From Novosphingobium sp. AAP83 (GTDB taxonomy: Bacteria; Pseudomonadota; Alphaproteobacteria; Sphingomonadales; Sphingomonadaceae): a DNA stretch of 64,000 bases. Below the pieces are notes generated by a model, which was given only the letters and a program-made list of their open reading frames with translations, made no database searches and had not been told where the DNA came from. Below are positions 47,131 through 56,660 of this stretch, piece by piece. A program made the position numbers and the translations under genes. Location: NCBI RefSeq assembly GCF_001295795.1, contig NZ_LJHY01000010.1, forward strand, positions 105,884 through 169,883. Reading direction: 5' to 3'. How positions within the stretch are numbered: position 1 is the first letter of the stretch; every line of letters starts with the position of its first letter.

Positions 47131-48585
47131 TCAACACTCTTTCCGAACCAGAGGCATAGTCAGCACCGTGGCGTAGCCACCTGCTGGTAAGGAACCGCTT
47201 TCGACTTTGGCCTCGCTTTCGCCAAAGCGCGCGGCCAGACGGCTGCGCACATTGCCAAGCCCGATGCCGGTGCCGCCGCCTACAAAGCCTTCGCCCGGCC
47301 CATCATCGGCCACGGTCAGGATCAGGAACCCGCCTGCCTCGCGCGCCGAAATGCGCACGGTGACCGGGCGGATCGTGGCGGAAACCGCATATTTGATCGA
47401 GTTTTCGACCAGCGGTTGCAGGATCATCCCCGGCACACACGCACTCATCAGATCATCAGGCACATCAAATTCGCACTTCAACCGTTCTGGAAAGCGCACC
47501 GCTTCGATATCGAGGTAATGGCGCTGCAACGCGATCTCATCGGCCAGCGGCATGTCCTGCGTGGGGTCACCGGCCAGACTGTGGCGATAGAACCGCGAGA
47601 TTGACTGGATCATGCGCTCGGCCTGCTCGGCCCGCCCGACCATGACCAGCGCGGACAGCGAATTCAGGGTGTTGAACAGGAAATGCGGGTTTACCTGATA
47701 GCGCAAGCTGCGCAACTCCGCCGCCTTGGCCGCGCGCTTGTATTCACCCTCGCGCCGCTCGGACGCGCGCGCCACTTCGGCATTCCCCAGCGCGACATAA
47801 AGCGCAGCCCAGGCAATCAGCAGAAAATAGCGGCCCAGCGCGATATCTGTTAACTGTAACCAGAGTCCCTCGTCGACCGTCCAGCCCAGAATCTGTGCGT
47901 TGGACATTTGCTTGTTGGTAAGGCCCGGTGTGCCAACCGAGTTCATTGAAGCTGCGGTTTCGGGCCGACGTGGCGGCTCCGGGGGCGCAACCGGAGCTTG
48001 CAGATCCGATACTTCAACCAAGACATTGCCCGAGATATCATGACGAATGCGGATGCCAGCCCGTTTATCGGACAGCTTGGTAGCATTGGACTCGGCATCT
48101 TCTTCTAGCTGGCCGGCCTTGGTATCTACTTGCCCGGCTCTTGCTGCCGTTTCTCGTGCCGTGGCCGCGGCCTCTGCTGCTTGCTGAACCTTCCGCACCT
48201 GCTGTTCGATTTGCTTTGTCTGCAAGGGCGCAAAGCACCGCTGGTTAATCACAGCAAGCGTCATGGCAGCCGGCAACATGATGACCAACGCCGCAGCTAT
48301 TCGGACGGCGCCGCTGCGCCCGTCGAACCGGCGCAGCACTGGCCAAACGAGTAATGTGATCAAGATCCCGGCAAGGGTGACCAGCGCGCGCCGCCACAGA
48401 AGTTCATAAAACTCCCCGAAATCAACCACCAAGCCGCGTAGCGTGATCAGCACAAAGTATGTCAGCCACAGCGCGGCGGCTGAAAGCAGCACTTGCCGCG
48501 CTGGCACATGCAAGCGCGGCTGCGGCTTGGTCAAGTCTTGGGGGGAAGTAGCCATTGACTGTGATCTACCCCGGACATCCGCCAT
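47131..48585 (-). CDS. LytS/His_kinase-family sensor kinase with periplasmic coiled-coil region, 484 aa
   Basis: A membrane sensor kinase of the LytS-type His_kinase family. About four membrane segments are seen (near 32-52, 68-84, 94-112 and 249-268). Between the third and fourth lies a 135-residue region rich in Glu, Gln and Ala (KQIEQQVRKVQQAAEAAAT), probably coiled coil, facing the periplasm. The kinase core has the phospho-acceptor H301 in YQVNPHFLFNTLNSL, the VENSIKYAV N-box, and VADDGPGEGF/GTGIGLGNV nucleotide motifs. ATG 48585 is used; ATG 48555 is an alternative. It pairs with the LytTR regulator just downstream. Confidence 0.9.
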   Translation of the reverse strand: MADVRGRSQSMATSPQDLTKPQPRLHVPARQVLLSAAALWLTYFVLITLRGLVVDFGEFYELLWRRALVTLAGILITLLVWPVLRRFDGRSGAVRIAAALVIMLPAAMTLAVINQRCFAPLQTKQIEQQVRKVQQAAEAAATARETAARAGQVDTKAGQLEEDAESNATKLSDKRAGIRIRHDISGNVLVEVSDLQAPVAPPEPPRRPETAASMNSVGTPGLTNKQMSNAQILGWTVDEGLWLQLTDIALGRYFLLIAWAALYVALGNAEVARASERREGEYKRAAKAAELRSLRYQVNPHFLFNTLNSLSALVMVGRAEQAERMIQSISRFYRHSLAGDPTQDMPLADEIALQRHYLDIEAVRFPERLKCEFDVPDDLMSACVPGMILQPLVENSIKYAVSATIRPVTVRISAREAGGFLILTVADDGPGEGFVGGGTGIGLGNVRSRLAARFGESEAKVESGSLPAGGYATVLTMPLVRKEC

Positions 48586-48642
48586 TATGCCAGTCGGGCA
48601 GTCGATCTATGTCTGTCGTTGGTCGAACTCCCCTGATGGCGC

Positions 48643-50166
48643 TTAAACCGGCAGCAGACCCCCGTCGGCGATCTTCTTCTTCCACACCAATGGCGCAAGC
48701 TGGTGGACGTTGTTGCCTTCGCTATCGACAGCAACCGTCACCGGCATGTCCTCGACCGTGAATTCGTAGATCGCTTCCATGCCAAGGTCTTCAAAGCCGA
48801 CGACCTTGGATTGCTTGATCGCGCGCGCCACCAGATAGGCCGCGCCGCCAACCGCCATGAGGTAGGCCGACTTGTGCTTGGCGATGGACTGCGTGGCGGC
48901 AGGACCGCGCTCTGCCTTGCCAACGCTGGCCAGCAGGCCGAGATCGAGCATGAGGTCCGAGAAGCTGTCCATGCGCGTGGCGGTGGTGGGGCCGGCAGGG
49001 CCAACCACTTCTTCGCGCACCGGATCGACCGGGCCGACGTAATAAATCACGCGGCCCTTGAAATCGACGGGCAGTTCCTCGCCCTTGGCGAGCATATCCT
49101 TGATGCGCTTGTGCGCGGCATCGCGGCCCGTCAGCATCTTGCCGTTAAGCAGCAAGCGGTCACCCTGCTTCCAGCCCTGCACCTCTTCCGCTGTCAGCGT
49201 ATCAAGGTTTACGCGCTTGGCTGCCGAATCGGGTGCCCAGTGCACTTGCGGCCATTCATCCAGCTTGGGCCGTTCGAGATAGGCGGGGCCGGAACCATCA
49301 AGCGTGAAGTGCGCGTGGCGCGTGGCGGCGCAGTTCGGGATCATTGCCACAGGCTTGCCCGCAGCGTGGCATGGCGCATCCATGATCTTGACATCGAGGA
49401 TGGTCGAAAGCCCGCCCAACCCTTGCGCGCCGATGCCGAGCGCGTTGACTTTGTCGAAGATTTCGATGCGCATGCGCTCAATATCGGTCTGGGGCCCGCG
49501 CAGCTTCAACTGCGCCATGTCGATCGGCTCCATCAGGGCCTTTTTGGCCAGCAGCACGCAATGTTCCGCCGTCCCGCCAATGCCGATGCCGAGCATACCC
49601 GGCGGGCACCAGCCAGCGCCCATTTGCGGGAGCATTTCTACCACCCAATCAACAATCGAATCGCTGGGATTCATCATCTTGAACTTGGACTTGTTTTCCG
49701 ACCCGCCGCCTTTGGCCGCGACATCGACCGAAACCTTGCTGCCTTTGACCATATCCACGTGAAGCACGCAGGGCGTGTTGTCGCGGGTGTTGCGGCGGGT
49801 GAAGGCGGGATCGGCCAGAACCGAGGCGCGCAGCTTGTTGTCCGCATTCAGATAGGCCCGGCGCACGCCTTCATCGACCACGTCCTGCAAGGAAAGGTCT
49901 GATTCGAGGCGGCAATTCTGGCCCCATTCGATGAACACATTGACGATGCCGGTGTCCTGACAGATCGGCCGGTGGCCTTCGGCGCACATCCGGCTGTTGG
50001 TCAGGATTTGCGCAATCGCGTCCTTGGCGGCGGGGCCTTGTTCGGCCTCATAGGCATCGCCCAGCGCGCGGATATAATCCATCGGATGGAAATAGCTGAT
50101 GTACTGAAGAGCATCTGCCACGCTTTCAATCAGATCTTCTTGCCTGATCGTCACCATTTCCGCCAT
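48643..50166 (-). CDS. Class I fumarate hydratase, 507 aa
   Basis: The oxygen-sensitive [4Fe-4S] fumarase of the TCA cycle. The 507-residue protein begins MAEMVTIRQEDLIESVADAL. Recognisable features are MCAEGHRPICQDTGIVNVFI, WCPPGMLGIGIGGTAEHCVL and GKPVAMIPNCAATRHAHFTL, supplying the cluster cysteines, and the C-terminal GPVDPVREEVVGPAGPTTAT. I use ATG 50166, preceded by GGAGCGAAGACCG; an upstream extension to 50220 is not family-like. The two TCA Fe-S enzymes in the window (AcnA and this) depend on the SUF system encoded at 28-34 kb. Confidence 0.95.
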   Translation of the reverse strand: MAEMVTIRQEDLIESVADALQYISYFHPMDYIRALGDAYEAEQGPAAKDAIAQILTNSRMCAEGHRPICQDTGIVNVFIEWGQNCRLESDLSLQDVVDEGVRRAYLNADNKLRASVLADPAFTRRNTRDNTPCVLHVDMVKGSKVSVDVAAKGGGSENKSKFKMMNPSDSIVDWVVEMLPQMGAGWCPPGMLGIGIGGTAEHCVLLAKKALMEPIDMAQLKLRGPQTDIERMRIEIFDKVNALGIGAQGLGGLSTILDVKIMDAPCHAAGKPVAMIPNCAATRHAHFTLDGSGPAYLERPKLDEWPQVHWAPDSAAKRVNLDTLTAEEVQGWKQGDRLLLNGKMLTGRDAAHKRIKDMLAKGEELPVDFKGRVIYYVGPVDPVREEVVGPAGPTTATRMDSFSDLMLDLGLLASVGKAERGPAATQSIAKHKSAYLMAVGGAAYLVARAIKQSKVVGFEDLGMEAIYEFTVEDMPVTVAVDSEGNNVHQLAPLVWKKKIADGGLLPV

Positions 50167-50326
50167 CGGTCTTCGCTCCAAGTGCTTGAGAAACTGCCAA
50201 CGCCCCTTACGCTTCGACAATCAACATGCAAATCCCTTGGAAAGCACAAGTCGATATTCTAAGGCGTTGGCGATGTTGATGGCCGCGCCTACAAGCCGTG
50301 CCAGTTTAGCGAAATATGAGGTTTAA

Positions 50327-50920
50327 ATGACCGTGGTTGAAGACCGCCCGGCATCGGCTGAGATGCTGACTGCCCGCCGCGCAATGATCGATAGCCAACT
50401 GCGCGTTACAGGGGTGAACTCGCCCGCGATTCTTGCCGCTTTTGCAAAAGTAGCGCGCGAAGACTTTGTGCCCGCAGAACGCCGCGTGGTGGCCTATGCC
50501 GATCGCGCTGTGCCGCTGGGCGATGGCACCGTGCTGTCGCCTGCGCTGACTTATGGCCAGATGCTGGAAGCCGCCGAACTCGCCCAGGCTGACAGTGTGC
50601 TGGTGATTTCGGCCAATGGCTATCTTGCGGCCCTTGCCGCAGAACTGGCAGGCACCGTTGCCCGCGCAGAATCGCTGGCTGCTGCACAAGGCGGGCCGTT
50701 TTCGGCAATCCTCATCGATGGCGCTGCCGAAGTCCTGCCCGATTCGCTGGCTGGCCTGCTGGCCGATGATGGCCGCGTGGTGACGGGTCTGGTAGATCGC
50801 AACGTCACGCGGCTGGCTTTGGCGCGCAAAGCCTTGGGGCATGTCGTCCCTACGGCGCTTGGCGAAGCCGATTTTGCCGTTCTGCCCGAATTTGCAGCGA
50901 CCAAAAGCTGGAGTTTCTAA
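50327..50920 (+). CDS. Protein-L-isoaspartate O-methyltransferase-like protein with degraded SAM motif, 197 aa
   Basis: The fold and position are those of the isoaspartyl methyltransferase (PCMT) family: RAMIDSQLRVTGVNSPAILA, REDFVPAERRVVAYADRAV, and SPALTYGQMLEAAELAQADS. The Gly-rich SAM-binding loop of active enzymes (GxGxGY type) appears here as VLVISANGYLAALAAEL, lacking most of its glycines. The C-terminal part is also short. I think it may be catalytically weak or altered, as in other alphaproteobacterial PCMT-like proteins next to TolC. Start ATG 50327 is clear. TolC begins 6 bases after the stop. Confidence 0.85.
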   Translation: MTVVEDRPASAEMLTARRAMIDSQLRVTGVNSPAILAAFAKVAREDFVPAERRVVAYADRAVPLGDGTVLSPALTYGQMLEAAELAQADSVLVISANGYLAALAAELAGTVARAESLAAAQGGPFSAILIDGAAEVLPDSLAGLLADDGRVVTGLVDRNVTRLALARKALGHVVPTALGEADFAVLPEFAATKSWSF

Positions 50921-50925
50921 GGCTT

Positions 50926-52383
50926 ATGCCTCCCATAAAGGCCCTGCGCCTTTTGCTGACAACCAGCGCCGCCCTTGCTCTATCAACGCCCGCCTTGGCT
51001 GATGATCTGCGGGAGGCGCTGGTAAACGCATATAATACCAACCCGACCTTGCAGGGCGCGCGGGCAACGCAACGCGCCACCGATGAAGGGGTGCCACTGG
51101 CGCGGGCACGGGCGTTGCCCAGCTTGTCGGGACAAGTGAACCTTACCAAGTTCTTGAGACAAAACCCCTTGTCGTTCGTCATCCTTGATCGCGCCATGAG
51201 CGCCGATCTCAACGTTGGCGTGCCTGTTTATTCCGGCGGTTCGGTCAAGAATGCGATTCGCGCTGCCAAGACCCGCGTCGAAGCCGGGCAGGAAGACTTG
51301 CGCGCCACCGAAACAGGCGTGTTCAGCCAGGTTGTTGCGGCCTATATGGACGTGATCCGTGATAGCGCGGTTGTAGGCCTCAGCCGAAACAACGTCGACG
51401 TTCTGGAAGTCAATTTCAAGGCCACCGGTGACCGTTTCGAGATTGGCGATGTGACCCGCACCGACGTCGCCCAGTCGGATTCGCGTCTGGCTTTGGCGCG
51501 AGGTGATCTTCGCAATGCCGAGGTCAACCTTATCAACAGCCGCGAACGCTATATCCAGATCGTTGGCAAAGCGCCGGTTGATCTTGCGCCACCACCGCCC
51601 TTGCCCGGCCTTCCCGCCACTGCGGATGATGCCGTAAACTTTGCGTTGGAAAACAACCCCGATCTGCTTGCCGCGCGTGAGCGCAGCAAAGCCGCGGGCT
51701 ATGACGTAAAAATCGCCAATGCAGCGAAACTGCCAACCGTGTCGCTAAGCACGCAGGGCAGTTATCAGGACACCACTGGCATATTGGCTGTTGCTGGCGG
51801 GCAAAGCTTTGCCCAGCGCGTGACCACCGCACAAGCCGGCGTCAGCGTATCGATCCCGCTGTTCCAAGGCGGCGCTCCGGCAGCGCAAACCCGTCAGGCG
51901 CAAGCGCGTGAAAGCGCCACGCTGGAACAGGAAATCGGGGTGGAGCGCGAAGTTATCGCATCTGTCCGCTCATCCTTCGCCTCGTGGAGCGCAGCCAACG
52001 AAATCATCGCGATGAACCAGACTGCGGTTGATGCCGCCGCGCTCAGCCTTGAAGGCGTGCGCGCGGAAAACACCGTCGGGAACCGCACGATCCTCAACAT
52101 TCTGGATGCAGAACAGGAACTGCTGCGCGCGCAAGTGCAACTCGTAACCGCACGCCGCAATGCTTATGTGGCGGGCTTCAACCTGCTGGCTGCCATGGGC
52201 CGCGCGCAGGCGCAAGACCTCGGTCTTGATGGCGGCGCGCTCTATGATCCGCAAACCAATTATGACCGGGTCCGGCGGCGCGTGTTCGATTGGGACCGTG
52301 ATCCCGATCCTGTGGCCGTATCGACACGTACCGTTGACACACCCGCCCAGAATGCGACAATTGCCCCCACGCCGATTCCGTAA
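50926..52383 (+). CDS. tolC: TolC family outer-membrane efflux protein, 485 aa
   Basis: An outer-membrane channel partner for efflux or type I secretion. The signal peptide (LRLLLTTSAALALSTPALA) ends near residue 25, before DDLREALVNAYNTNPTLQGA, the classical first TolC helix. Internal repeats follow: two OEP domains, with VNFALENNPDLLAARERSKA in the second, and a C-terminal region after about residue 440 that is Pro/Asp rich. Start ATG 50926 is used. It is probably co-transcribed with the PCMT-like and PopZ-like genes, a synteny seen widely in alphaproteobacteria. Confidence 0.94.
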   Translation: MPPIKALRLLLTTSAALALSTPALADDLREALVNAYNTNPTLQGARATQRATDEGVPLARARALPSLSGQVNLTKFLRQNPLSFVILDRAMSADLNVGVPVYSGGSVKNAIRAAKTRVEAGQEDLRATETGVFSQVVAAYMDVIRDSAVVGLSRNNVDVLEVNFKATGDRFEIGDVTRTDVAQSDSRLALARGDLRNAEVNLINSRERYIQIVGKAPVDLAPPPPLPGLPATADDAVNFALENNPDLLAARERSKAAGYDVKIANAAKLPTVSLSTQGSYQDTTGILAVAGGQSFAQRVTTAQAGVSVSIPLFQGGAPAAQTRQAQARESATLEQEIGVEREVIASVRSSFASWSAANEIIAMNQTAVDAAALSLEGVRAENTVGNRTILNILDAEQELLRAQVQLVTARRNAYVAGFNLLAAMGRAQAQDLGLDGGALYDPQTNYDRVRRRVFDWDRDPDPVAVSTRTVDTPAQNATIAPTPIP

Positions 52384-52422
52384 AAAGAATCGGGAACAGG
52401 GACTTCCAGGGAATAATCTTCA

Positions 52423-52893
52423 ATGGGCCAAGTGGGCGAGCCATCCGTCGAGGAAATCCTCGCATCGATCAAAAAAGTAATCGCGCGGGATAACCGTGCC
52501 GAAGCGCAACATCGTGCTGACGCAGCCATATCCCGTGCTGACGCTGGGCAGACCCGCGCCCGCGCCGATAGCGCGCAACGCGTCCCACCGCGTCTGGCCG
52601 AAGTGCTTGAACTGACCGAGGCTGCTGACGAACCGGATGATTTTGCTGACACCGAAGGCCTGATTGCAGGCGCGGCCACCGCTTCGATGCGCGAATCACT
52701 TGCCGCCCTGTCGATGCTCTCGCAGCCCGGGGTCGCCCCGCAGATCGTACGGTCGGGTGAAACCTCGCTTGAAGGGATGGTGCGCGAAATGCTGCGCCCG
52801 ATGCTGGCCAACTGGCTTGAAGTGAACCTTCCCGCAATGGTCGAAAAGATGGTGTCCGCCGAAATTTCCCGCATTGCTGGCAAACGCGGCTGA
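52423..52893 (+). CDS. PopZ-like DUF2497 protein, 156 aa
   Basis: DUF2497 includes the polar organising protein PopZ. The N-terminal [19 protein letters not shown] and the C-terminal [20 protein letters not shown] followed by [17 protein letters not shown] match both ends of the family. The middle (about residues 25-100) is variable and acidic/Ala-rich, as usual. In Caulobacter PopZ anchors chromosome and polar proteins; that role is only suggested here. In many relatives valS follows this gene, but here a ferredoxin-like gene does. Start ATG 52423. Confidence 0.9.
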   Translation: MGQVGEPSVEEILASIKKVIARDNRAEAQHRADAAISRADAGQTRARADSAQRVPPRLAEVLELTEAADEPDDFADTEGLIAGAATASMRESLAALSMLSQPGVAPQIVRSGETSLEGMVREMLRPMLANWLEVNLPAMVEKMVSAEISRIAGKRG

Positions 52894-52909
52894 TTTTGCA
52901 CCCCATTCC

Positions 52910-53308
52910 ATGAATACCGCGCCACAAGATCAGGCCCAGAAATTGGCTTTGGCCGAAGATGTCCTCGAAAAGCTGGGCGGCTTCGGGCTAAAGCGCCATA
53001 TCCTGATTTGTGCAGGGGCCGACAAACACAAATGCGCGCCTGCGACGGAAACCGAAGAGTCGTGGAATTACCTGAAAAAGCGCCTGTCCCAATTGGGTCT
53101 TGGCGGTGACAAGGGGATTTTACGCAACAAGGTGGGCTGCTTGCGCGTGTGTCTTGTCGGGCCGGTCGCAGTCGTCCATCCGGATAATGTCTGGTATCAT
53201 TCCTGCACGCCGACGGTGCTGGAACGGATCATACAGGAACATCTGATCGGCGGCGTGCCTGTCGAGGAATTCCGCCTCAACGCGCCTTTGCACATGGACG
53301 CGCTCTAG
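52910..53308 (+). CDS. Thioredoxin-like [2Fe-2S] ferredoxin, 132 aa
   Basis: A small cytoplasmic protein of the thioredoxin-like 2Fe-2S ferredoxin type. Four ligand cysteines are visible: two in the [13 protein letters not shown] loop and two in [15 protein letters not shown]. The C-terminal [20 protein letters not shown] is the family end. Redox partner is unknown. I use ATG 52910 ([19 protein letters not shown]), 17 bases after the PopZ-like stop. It may be co-transcribed with the PCMT-TolC-PopZ string. Confidence 0.87.
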   Translation: MNTAPQDQAQKLALAEDVLEKLGGFGLKRHILICAGADKHKCAPATETEESWNYLKKRLSQLGLGGDKGILRNKVGCLRVCLVGPVAVVHPDNVWYHSCTPTVLERIIQEHLIGGVPVEEFRLNAPLHMDAL

Positions 53309-53310
53309 AA

Positions 53311-53979
53311 TCAGGTGCCGCGGCTGGCCTTATAGGCATGGGCGGCGCGGCGGATATGGGTGTTGGTTATGGCACTCGCCCACTCCTCGTCCCGCACCAT
53401 GAAAGCGCTGACCAAATCGCGGTGGTCGCGCTGGCTTTGCTCCATGTCGGCACGGGTATATTGCTCGGCCGTGCGGTGAACCACGACCTGGCTCACGACA
53501 AAGCGCAGCAATTGCCCCAACCGTTCCGACTGCGCCGCAGCCAGAATCACCGCGTGGAACCGGCGATTGCCTTCGACAAAGCCCGATACGTCAGGCTCTC
53601 CTGCTCCTTGGCCCGCCCCTTGGTCTACCCGCTGGATCGCCGCGTCGATAAGGTCGCAATGGGATTTGAGCGCGGCGATCTGTTCATCCGTAATCAGCCG
53701 CGCCGCGCGCCGCGCGCAGCGGCTTTCCAGCATCGCACGCAGAGTGAACATTTCCTCCTCATCCTCGTCAGACCAGACGGGAACGAAGACGCGGTTGGTA
53801 TCGGATCGCTGAAGCAGCATTTCTGCTACCAATTCGGCAATTGCCTCACGCACGGGTGTGCGCGAAAGCCCGCAGAACTGGGCAAATTCATCTTCCGGCA
53901 CGAATTGCCCGGGCGGGAAATGGCCGGACAGAACCCCGGCCCTGATCTTGCGATACGCTTCCTGCGAGGCTTTTGACAC
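53311..53979 (-). CDS. GntR-family transcriptional regulator, FCD (FadR-like) type, 222 aa
   Basis: An N-terminal winged helix (YRKIRAGVLSGHFPPGQFVP with the LSRTPVREAIAELVAEMLL recognition region) is joined to a C-terminal FCD effector domain (about residues 75-215). Histidines at FHAVILAA, DHRDLVSAF and THIRRAAHA are placed as in metal-binding FCD proteins. Start is GTG 53979 with an excellent AGGAGG four bases before it. It sits just beyond the TonB receptor, in the same direction, and a GntR-type operator palindrome lies at the receptor/lyase promoter, so it is the likely regulator of the island. Ligand is probably an organic acid. Confidence 0.93.
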   Translation of the reverse strand: MSKASQEAYRKIRAGVLSGHFPPGQFVPEDEFAQFCGLSRTPVREAIAELVAEMLLQRSDTNRVFVPVWSDEDEEEMFTLRAMLESRCARRAARLITDEQIAALKSHCDLIDAAIQRVDQGAGQGAGEPDVSGFVEGNRRFHAVILAAAQSERLGQLLRFVVSQVVVHRTAEQYTRADMEQSQRDHRDLVSAFMVRDEEWASAITNTHIRRAAHAYKASRGT

Positions 53980-54039
53980 GTAACCTCCTGAAGCCTTGGG
54001 AAGAGCGGCCCAAACGCCACTCTTCCCATCACCTTTATG

Positions 54040-56562
54040 TCAGAACGAGGCGCCTACTTCCACCCCGATCAGGCGACGCGCGCCCGGAGTGATGAACGAT
54101 CCGCCAAATTCAATCGCCGGGATCGCTTCGGCAACGAACTTGCGATCAAACAGGTTTTCGGCAAATACCGCAATCCGGTAACGGTCGGTGGTGATGCCAG
54201 CGCGCACGTTCATCACGCCGAACGCATCACGCTTGGCCACGTCATAGCGCGCATTGCCGACTACGCCGGGCAAGGCCAGTGCCGAGATCGGCAACAGGCC
54301 CGAGAACAGCGTTGGCCGTTCCTGATCCTGTACCGAATGGAACCACGTTGGCCCGGTGATGCGGTAATCGGCGCGGAACAGCAGCTTGGCGCTGTCTGTC
54401 AGCGGCGCGGTGATTTCGCTACCAAGGTTGATCGTCCAATCGGCGGTGTAAGGCGACTTGTTGCCCACCGTGTAGGGACGCGAAGCGTTGCGCTTGATCT
54501 CGCTATCAGTCACGTTGAACGAACCGAACACCTTCCAGCCATCGACGACCTTGGCGTTGAGGTTCAGTTCCGCACCCTTCACATCGACACGATCAATGTT
54601 CGAAACCACGCGCAGCAGGCCGAAGCTGCCGACGAAGAATTCGAAGAACTGCATGTCGTTGACCTGCGTGTAGTACCCGGCAAGATCATAGGTGATCCGG
54701 CCATCGAACACTTCGCCCTTGATGCCCGCTTCAAACGCGCTGGACTTTTCCTTGCGGTACAGGTCGTTGATCGTGACGCCAGCATTGATGAACTGGTTGA
54801 AGTTGGCGTTGACCACGGCTGCTGAACCCTGGTTGTTGAAACCGCCCGATTTGAAGCCAATGCCCCAGTTGGCATAGATGTTCAGTGCAGGCGTCGGGTG
54901 GAAACTTGCCGTGATCTTGGGCTGAAGCTGCTTGAACGTGGCGTTTTGCGGCGTGAATGCACCAAATGCCAAGCCCGGATTGATCGGCCCACCGGTGAAC
55001 GGATCAAGCACGTTGGGCACCAGTGAATTGGCAGCGCGGTCTTCAATGTCATAACGCAGCGCGAGGCCTGCGGTGAACACATCCGAAGGCTTCCATTCGG
55101 TCGCACCGAATGCAGCATAGACATTCGTGCTGAATTCATCAGCCAGCAGCAGCGAGGTCGGGTTGGCGCTGTTTGGCGCATTATACAGCTGCTTGATCAC
55201 GCCACGGCCCGTGTCTGCGCCAAGGCTGACGCCGGTCTTGCGATCGATGTGCAGATAATAGGCACCCAGCTGCCATGTCAGCGGACCATCATCGTTCGAC
55301 AGCAAACGCACTTCGGCGCTATAATCGGTCTGTTCACGCAACTGGTACTGCGTGCCGTCGCAAGTTGTCGGGCTGTAGGGCCCGAACGTGGAACCGTTGG
55401 CCGGTGCGAAGATGAACGGCACGGGGATTGCGCCAATTGCGCCGGGCTGGTTGACCGGGAAACCGGTGAGCGCTGCGGTGCTGGCAAAGCAGCTAGCAAC
55501 CGAGCTGTTCACCGCCGGATTGGCATTGCTGATATAGCGCGCAAAGTCTGCCGAGGTGCCATCAGCAACGAGGTCTTGCTTGACGTCCGAATAGAGGCCC
55601 CAAGCGACCAGCTTCATGCCGTTGCCGAATTCGTGATCAAGCTTGGCTGAAACGTCAAAGCTTTTCTGGTCATTCGTGGCGCGAATGTTGTTCGAAAACG
55701 CGAACGGGTGCTTGTTGATATCCTCGTAAAACGCAGGGTTCACCGCGCCAAACAGCGGCAGGTGGAACGCGGCGTTGAACGGCAGTGATGCACCGCTGAA
55801 CTTCGAATAGCGCGCCTTTACGTCAAGCTGCGTAGGCGTACCTTGGCCCAGCATCACGCGGCCATCAACCGCCCAGCTTTCCTTGTCGTCCACGGTCTTG
55901 GAATTGCCAAGGAACGAATTGCGCCACCAGCCATCGGTGGTGAAATAATAGCCCGACAGCACGAAGCCGACGTTTTCGCCCAGTGGTCCGGCGATGTGCG
56001 CGGTGGCTTCAACCGTGGCTTCGTTGGCATAAGATGCACGCAGGCCACCGGTCAGCGTGTCGGTCGGCTTCTGCGTTTGCAGCACAATCGCGCCAGCCGC
56101 AGCGTTGCGGCCATAAAGCGCGCCTTGCGGGCCTTTGAGGATTTCGACTTGCGTCAGCGTGCCTTGCGGCTGGTTCAACTGCGCGGTGTTGGTCTTCAAA
56201 ATGCCATCGACCACCAGCGCGACCGAGCTTTCCGCATCGCGCGCACCGTTGATGCCGCGAATATTGATCTGCGTATCGCCCGCTTCTGCGGTGCCTGTCA
56301 CGATGGTGACGCCCGGCGTAAGCTGTGCGAAATCATCCGCCTTGTTCGCGCCGGTGTTTTGCAGCGCCGCAGCAGTCAGAACCGCGACCGATGCCGGAAC
56401 GTCCTGCAAGCGCTCATTCTGGCGGCGGGCGGTGACGATGATCGTGTCTGCGCCCTCTTCGGCAGCGGCAGTGTCCTGCGGCGCTTCTTGCGCAAAGGCC
56501 GGGCTGGCGGCGAGCAAAAGCCCAAGCGCCGATGCATTAAGTAGAAGACGGCTAGCACGCAT
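54040..56562 (-). CDS. TonB-dependent outer-membrane receptor, 840 aa
   Basis: An outer-membrane active-transport receptor. The signal peptide (MRASRLLLNASALGLLLAAS then PAFAQ) is followed by a TonB-box-like DTIIVTARRQNERLQDVP and the plug domain (ADDFAQLTPGVTIV, NIRGINGARDAESS, QVEILKGPQGALYGRNAAAG). A 22-strand barrel ends in a terminal Phe (GVEVGASF). I use ATG 56562 with GGAGG 7 bases ahead; a TTG two codons earlier is in frame. It diverges from the HMG-CoA-lyase-like operon, with the regulator just behind. Ligand is unknown, but in sphingomonads such receptors often take up carbon sources. Confidence 0.95.
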   Translation of the reverse strand: MRASRLLLNASALGLLLAASPAFAQEAPQDTAAAEEGADTIIVTARRQNERLQDVPASVAVLTAAALQNTGANKADDFAQLTPGVTIVTGTAEAGDTQINIRGINGARDAESSVALVVDGILKTNTAQLNQPQGTLTQVEILKGPQGALYGRNAAAGAIVLQTQKPTDTLTGGLRASYANEATVEATAHIAGPLGENVGFVLSGYYFTTDGWWRNSFLGNSKTVDDKESWAVDGRVMLGQGTPTQLDVKARYSKFSGASLPFNAAFHLPLFGAVNPAFYEDINKHPFAFSNNIRATNDQKSFDVSAKLDHEFGNGMKLVAWGLYSDVKQDLVADGTSADFARYISNANPAVNSSVASCFASTAALTGFPVNQPGAIGAIPVPFIFAPANGSTFGPYSPTTCDGTQYQLREQTDYSAEVRLLSNDDGPLTWQLGAYYLHIDRKTGVSLGADTGRGVIKQLYNAPNSANPTSLLLADEFSTNVYAAFGATEWKPSDVFTAGLALRYDIEDRAANSLVPNVLDPFTGGPINPGLAFGAFTPQNATFKQLQPKITASFHPTPALNIYANWGIGFKSGGFNNQGSAAVVNANFNQFINAGVTINDLYRKEKSSAFEAGIKGEVFDGRITYDLAGYYTQVNDMQFFEFFVGSFGLLRVVSNIDRVDVKGAELNLNAKVVDGWKVFGSFNVTDSEIKRNASRPYTVGNKSPYTADWTINLGSEITAPLTDSAKLLFRADYRITGPTWFHSVQDQERPTLFSGLLPISALALPGVVGNARYDVAKRDAFGVMNVRAGITTDRYRIAVFAENLFDRKFVAEAIPAIEFGGSFITPGARRLIGVEVGASF

Positions 56563-56660
56563 TCTCAAACCTCCCTGTTGGTTCGATTACGTTGAAATTT
56601 TTTAAAAGTGCGCGTGGGCACCCTCCCCACAACACGCACCCTTGCGAGATGCATATCTTA

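Noticed and set aside
53309..53310. valS expected after the PopZ-like gene
   Set aside because: The following gene is a ferredoxin and then a GntR regulator; no valyl-tRNA synthetase sequence is present in the window.
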